Assembly (NCBI RefSeq): GCF_009389715.1
Contig: NC_052405.1
Coordinates: forward strand, 9,155,194-9,219,193
Direction: 5' to 3'
Length of the DNA stretch: 64,000 nt
From: Phoenix dactylifera
Taxonomy: Eukaryota > Streptophyta > Magnoliopsida > Arecales > Arecaceae
Below are positions 61,783 through 64,000 of this stretch, piece by piece. Every line of letters starts with the position of its first letter. The first letter of the stretch is position 1. The notes below the pieces were generated by a model. The model was given only the letters and a program-made list of their open reading frames with translations, had not been told where the DNA came from and did no database searches. The translations under genes and the position numbers were made by a program.

Positions 61783-62286
61783 TGTCATGCCCCGATCCAA
61801 ATTCGCGAGCCGTAGGTTGCGGCAACCGCTGCATATTAATAAAAAATATTTCATCATGATATCATAAACATTAGAATAACCTTAATGCAACTTATTTCAA
61901 TAATAAATTTAAAATTTAAATGTCCCACAATTTTAATAATATTCTAAGGTAATACATCAATTTAAATAAACTCTAATCTAAGATAATATGTGTTAAAATT
62001 TTGTTAGTCGCTCTCCCATATTGAACCCTCGTCATGCTAGTTCTTCAAATCTGTAAAAATAATAAAACATCATATAATGAGCTAGACAGCCTAGGAATAC
62101 ATTAATTAGACAATTCATGTAATAATATAAAATATAAATACAAATTACAATAAATTAGTATAAAGACATAATCAGTTCTGTTTTAAAATATAAATTCGTT
62201 AAAATTCATATCTTTCAAATTTTTTTATACGTAATTATAAATTCGATTCGAAATAAATCACATTCAATTCAACATTCTTAAACTAT

Positions 62287-62505
62287 GACTATACTTATAC
62301 CCTGTGGCCAGACCAGAAATAAAACTACACTTGTACCCAGTGAAATGGTTCAGAAAACCGCACTTATACTCTACGGAGTAAGCTATAATACTGCACTTAT
62401 ACAGGACAGAATGGGCTAGAGTACCGCACTTATATCCTAGAGAATAGGCTAGAATACTGCACTTATATCCGGCGAGTGGGACAGAATACCACATTTATAC
62501 CCTGT
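62287..62505. repeat. 33-bp minisatellite, about seven copies
   Basis: CACTTATA-centred units recur near 62291, 62328, 62361, 62394, 62427, 62460 and 62493, mostly 33 bp apart, each with GAATACYGCACTTATAYCC and a GGGCTA or similar linker. Because 33 is divisible by three, a minus-strand frame stays open with an 11-residue period (YKCSIxAYS). I regard that frame as a by-product. Confidence 0.85.
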
Positions 62506-63159
62506 GGTAGGACTAGAAATAGAATCAATGAGCTCAATATTGATCAAAGTAGCAATAAATAATCTCCAATTGGCATAATCCAGAACATAGTCAAACTAAG
62601 AATTCAAATCTGATATATATCAAAGTTCTTTTTATAAAATAATACATATATCATAATCCAATCAATATAACAATAATCAAAAAAATATTATTACGAATTA
62701 TATATTTATTTTTTAATTTGAAACACCATCTCATAAAATTCTTAAATTACATATAAATTGATTAACAATTTCTTTGATGTAAAAATAATATTATATAAAA
62801 AAATTCTAAAAAAGATAGATTATTATTTATCTTGCACGAATAACGAGCAGACATTCTAACTCATCCTTAAATCCTCTTTTAGAACCTAATATTCAAAATT
62901 ACATTATTATTTTATTAAAATTTAATCATGATTAATTTAAGAATAAAAATTCTAAGTTCTGAAACCCTCGTAGAGTTGTCCAAGGAAAAGTGCCGGGCAC
63001 CCTTGTCTGTTCGATCAAAGCAGAATTCATCGTGACCAATTCTAACATTGTTTGAAAAGAGCCAAGGTGGGGCTATCGCATTGCCCGACGACCACGAATC
63101 AGGACCTTCACTAGGATTGATCCAAAATTACTAAGAGGAGTATATTGCTGGATCTATCA

Positions 63160-63285
63160 TCTCTAGAGAGAGTAGAGAGAGAAACAAGAGAGAGAAAGAT
63201 GGGAAAGATAAAGAAAGGAGAGAGAGGAAGAGAGAACAGAGAGTCTCTCTCTCTAGCCAAGAAAAAAGAAAGGAGAGGGAAAGGA
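63160..63285. repeat. GA/GAAAG purine-rich tract
   Basis: Mostly GAGA, AAAGA and GGAGA words with few pyrimidines, inside the probable LTR. On the LTR strand it is a CT-rich stretch, as often found downstream of an LTR transcription start. Confidence 0.7.
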
Positions 63286-63482
63286 TGGTTGTGGCGGTGC
63301 CTGGGGTCAAGGGACCCACGGCCGGTGGCGGCCGGCAATGCCAAACTCATCTCAAAAAATGGGGACTAAAAAGACTTCCAAAAAAACTAGCTAGAAGATA
63401 CTATTTGGGTTTCTCGATTCCTCCGAAATCTACCTAGTAGGTGGCCGACATGGGACTAAATATATACCCATACGGGTCCTCA

Positions 63483-64000
63483 AAGACCCTTGCAACATGC
63501 ATAGCAAGCAGTACTATATACCATATAAGACATGCATGATCCAGTTCATCACACAAATAAAAGACGAGCGTGACCTAAAGACAAGACCTCATATATCCTG
63601 TATGAAATTGTGGCGCTTTTCATAGGCTAACCAGGACCCCAGCAAATTGGCCAATCACATGCACAAGATTGAGAGCGATGTACCCCCACAGCCACAGTGA
63701 AACTGCGCTCACCTTACAATGCTGTTTACTAGCTACGATCAGTCCAGAAATTCTTGTACCAGATGGTTCTCTTCATTTTATGTTGACACTTCTCCCCCAC
63801 CTATAATGTCCGAAACACCATCGTGCTTACACCCACTCTTATCACAAAGAAAGGGATAGGTTTCTGTTGGCCGGAAAAATTAGTGGTTCTAGCCAATTCT
63901 TTCATGGGTGTTGTGCAACCCACATCTGGATGTCTCCGTTTTCAAACACGCATTTAACTCTTTGAACCAAGTAGATACTTGTCCCTATTTTCTCCTTTCT
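63483..64000. other. Flank of the probable LTR
   Basis: Moderate-GC non-coding sequence with no recognised domain, reaching the window edge. It could be retrotransposon internal or leader sequence, but no primer-binding site was seen. Confidence 0.3.

Larger units (their letters stand above)
61783..63482 (-). mobile_element. Probable LTR of a retrotransposon, minus orientation
   Basis: On the minus strand the unit starts TGAGGACCC near 63482, has ATATATTTAGTCCCATGTCGG, and ends GGATCGGGGCATGACA at 61783. The TG..CA ends and the CGGGGCRTGACA terminus are typical of long LTRs of plant Ty3 elements. It contains a 33-bp minisatellite and a purine-rich tract (63160-63285). No internal domain was recognised on either side. 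The flanks (TAAGC and AAGAC) do not give a clean target duplication, so the right boundary is uncertain. Confidence 0.4.

Noticed and set aside
62264-62494. Minus-strand frame with 11-residue cysteine repeat as a repeat protein
   Set aside because: Explained by a 33-bp minisatellite in a probable LTR; no conserved protein context.
1-64000. CRISPR arrays, operons, prophage or a biosynthetic gene cluster
   Set aside because: The tandem repeats here are contiguous minisatellites without spacers, genes are spliced and widely spaced, and neighbouring genes share no pathway.

Overview
This window is nuclear DNA from a flowering plant, most likely a commelinid monocot; a palm is possible but the sequence does not prove it. 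Coding exons are small and often very GC-rich (the VQ, sucrose-phosphate synthase and carboxylesterase exons). They sit in AT-rich introns and spacers with GT..AG splice sites, LTR-retrotransposon debris, DNA-transposon relics, a tRNA-derived SINE and many microsatellites. No prokaryotic, viral or organellar segment is evident.

Layout from left to right. (1) 1-3768, + strand: the 3' part of a class-B (repressor-type) auxin response factor, from the middle of the B3 domain to the stop. (2) 5637-6533: a MITE-like AT-rich element. (3) 9612-13962, - strand: a five-exon gene for a 178-residue DUF2062 membrane protein. (4) 17128-17685, - strand: an intronless VQ-motif protein. (5) 23616-27000, - strand: a three-exon gene model for an unrecognised 71-residue protein. 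(6) 28598-35466, - strand: a 14-exon sucrose-phosphate synthase gene with a one-base deficit in exon 11. (7) 37180-40820: a retrotransposon nest, in which a decayed Copia RT/RNase H fragment is split by a 1.2-kb solo LTR with a perfect 5-bp target duplication, next to a small Copia LTR relic with 80-bp tandem repeats. (8) 41087-43511, - strand: a five-exon model for an unrecognised 178-residue protein. (9) 44359-54816, - strand: a nine-exon U2AF35-related splicing factor (ZRSR2/RGH3 type). One of its introns holds a Tourist/Harbinger-like element carrying a piece of a PPR gene, and a SINE lies directly upstream of its start. (10) 57824-58876, - strand: an intronless CXE18-type carboxylesterase with three G-box cores upstream. 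(11) 61783-63482: a probable LTR with a 33-bp minisatellite.

The genes do not form a pathway or cluster. They are independent plant loci: auxin transcription, a membrane protein, MAPK/WRKY-linked VQ signalling, sucrose synthesis, minor-intron splicing and small-molecule ester hydrolysis. I did not find a new defence or biosynthetic system. The most informative items are the transposon-captured PPR fragment, the sucrose-phosphate synthase reading-frame break, and two small spliced genes I could not identify. Exon boundaries were read by eye from reading frame, splice consensus and remembered family sequence; no alignment was run.
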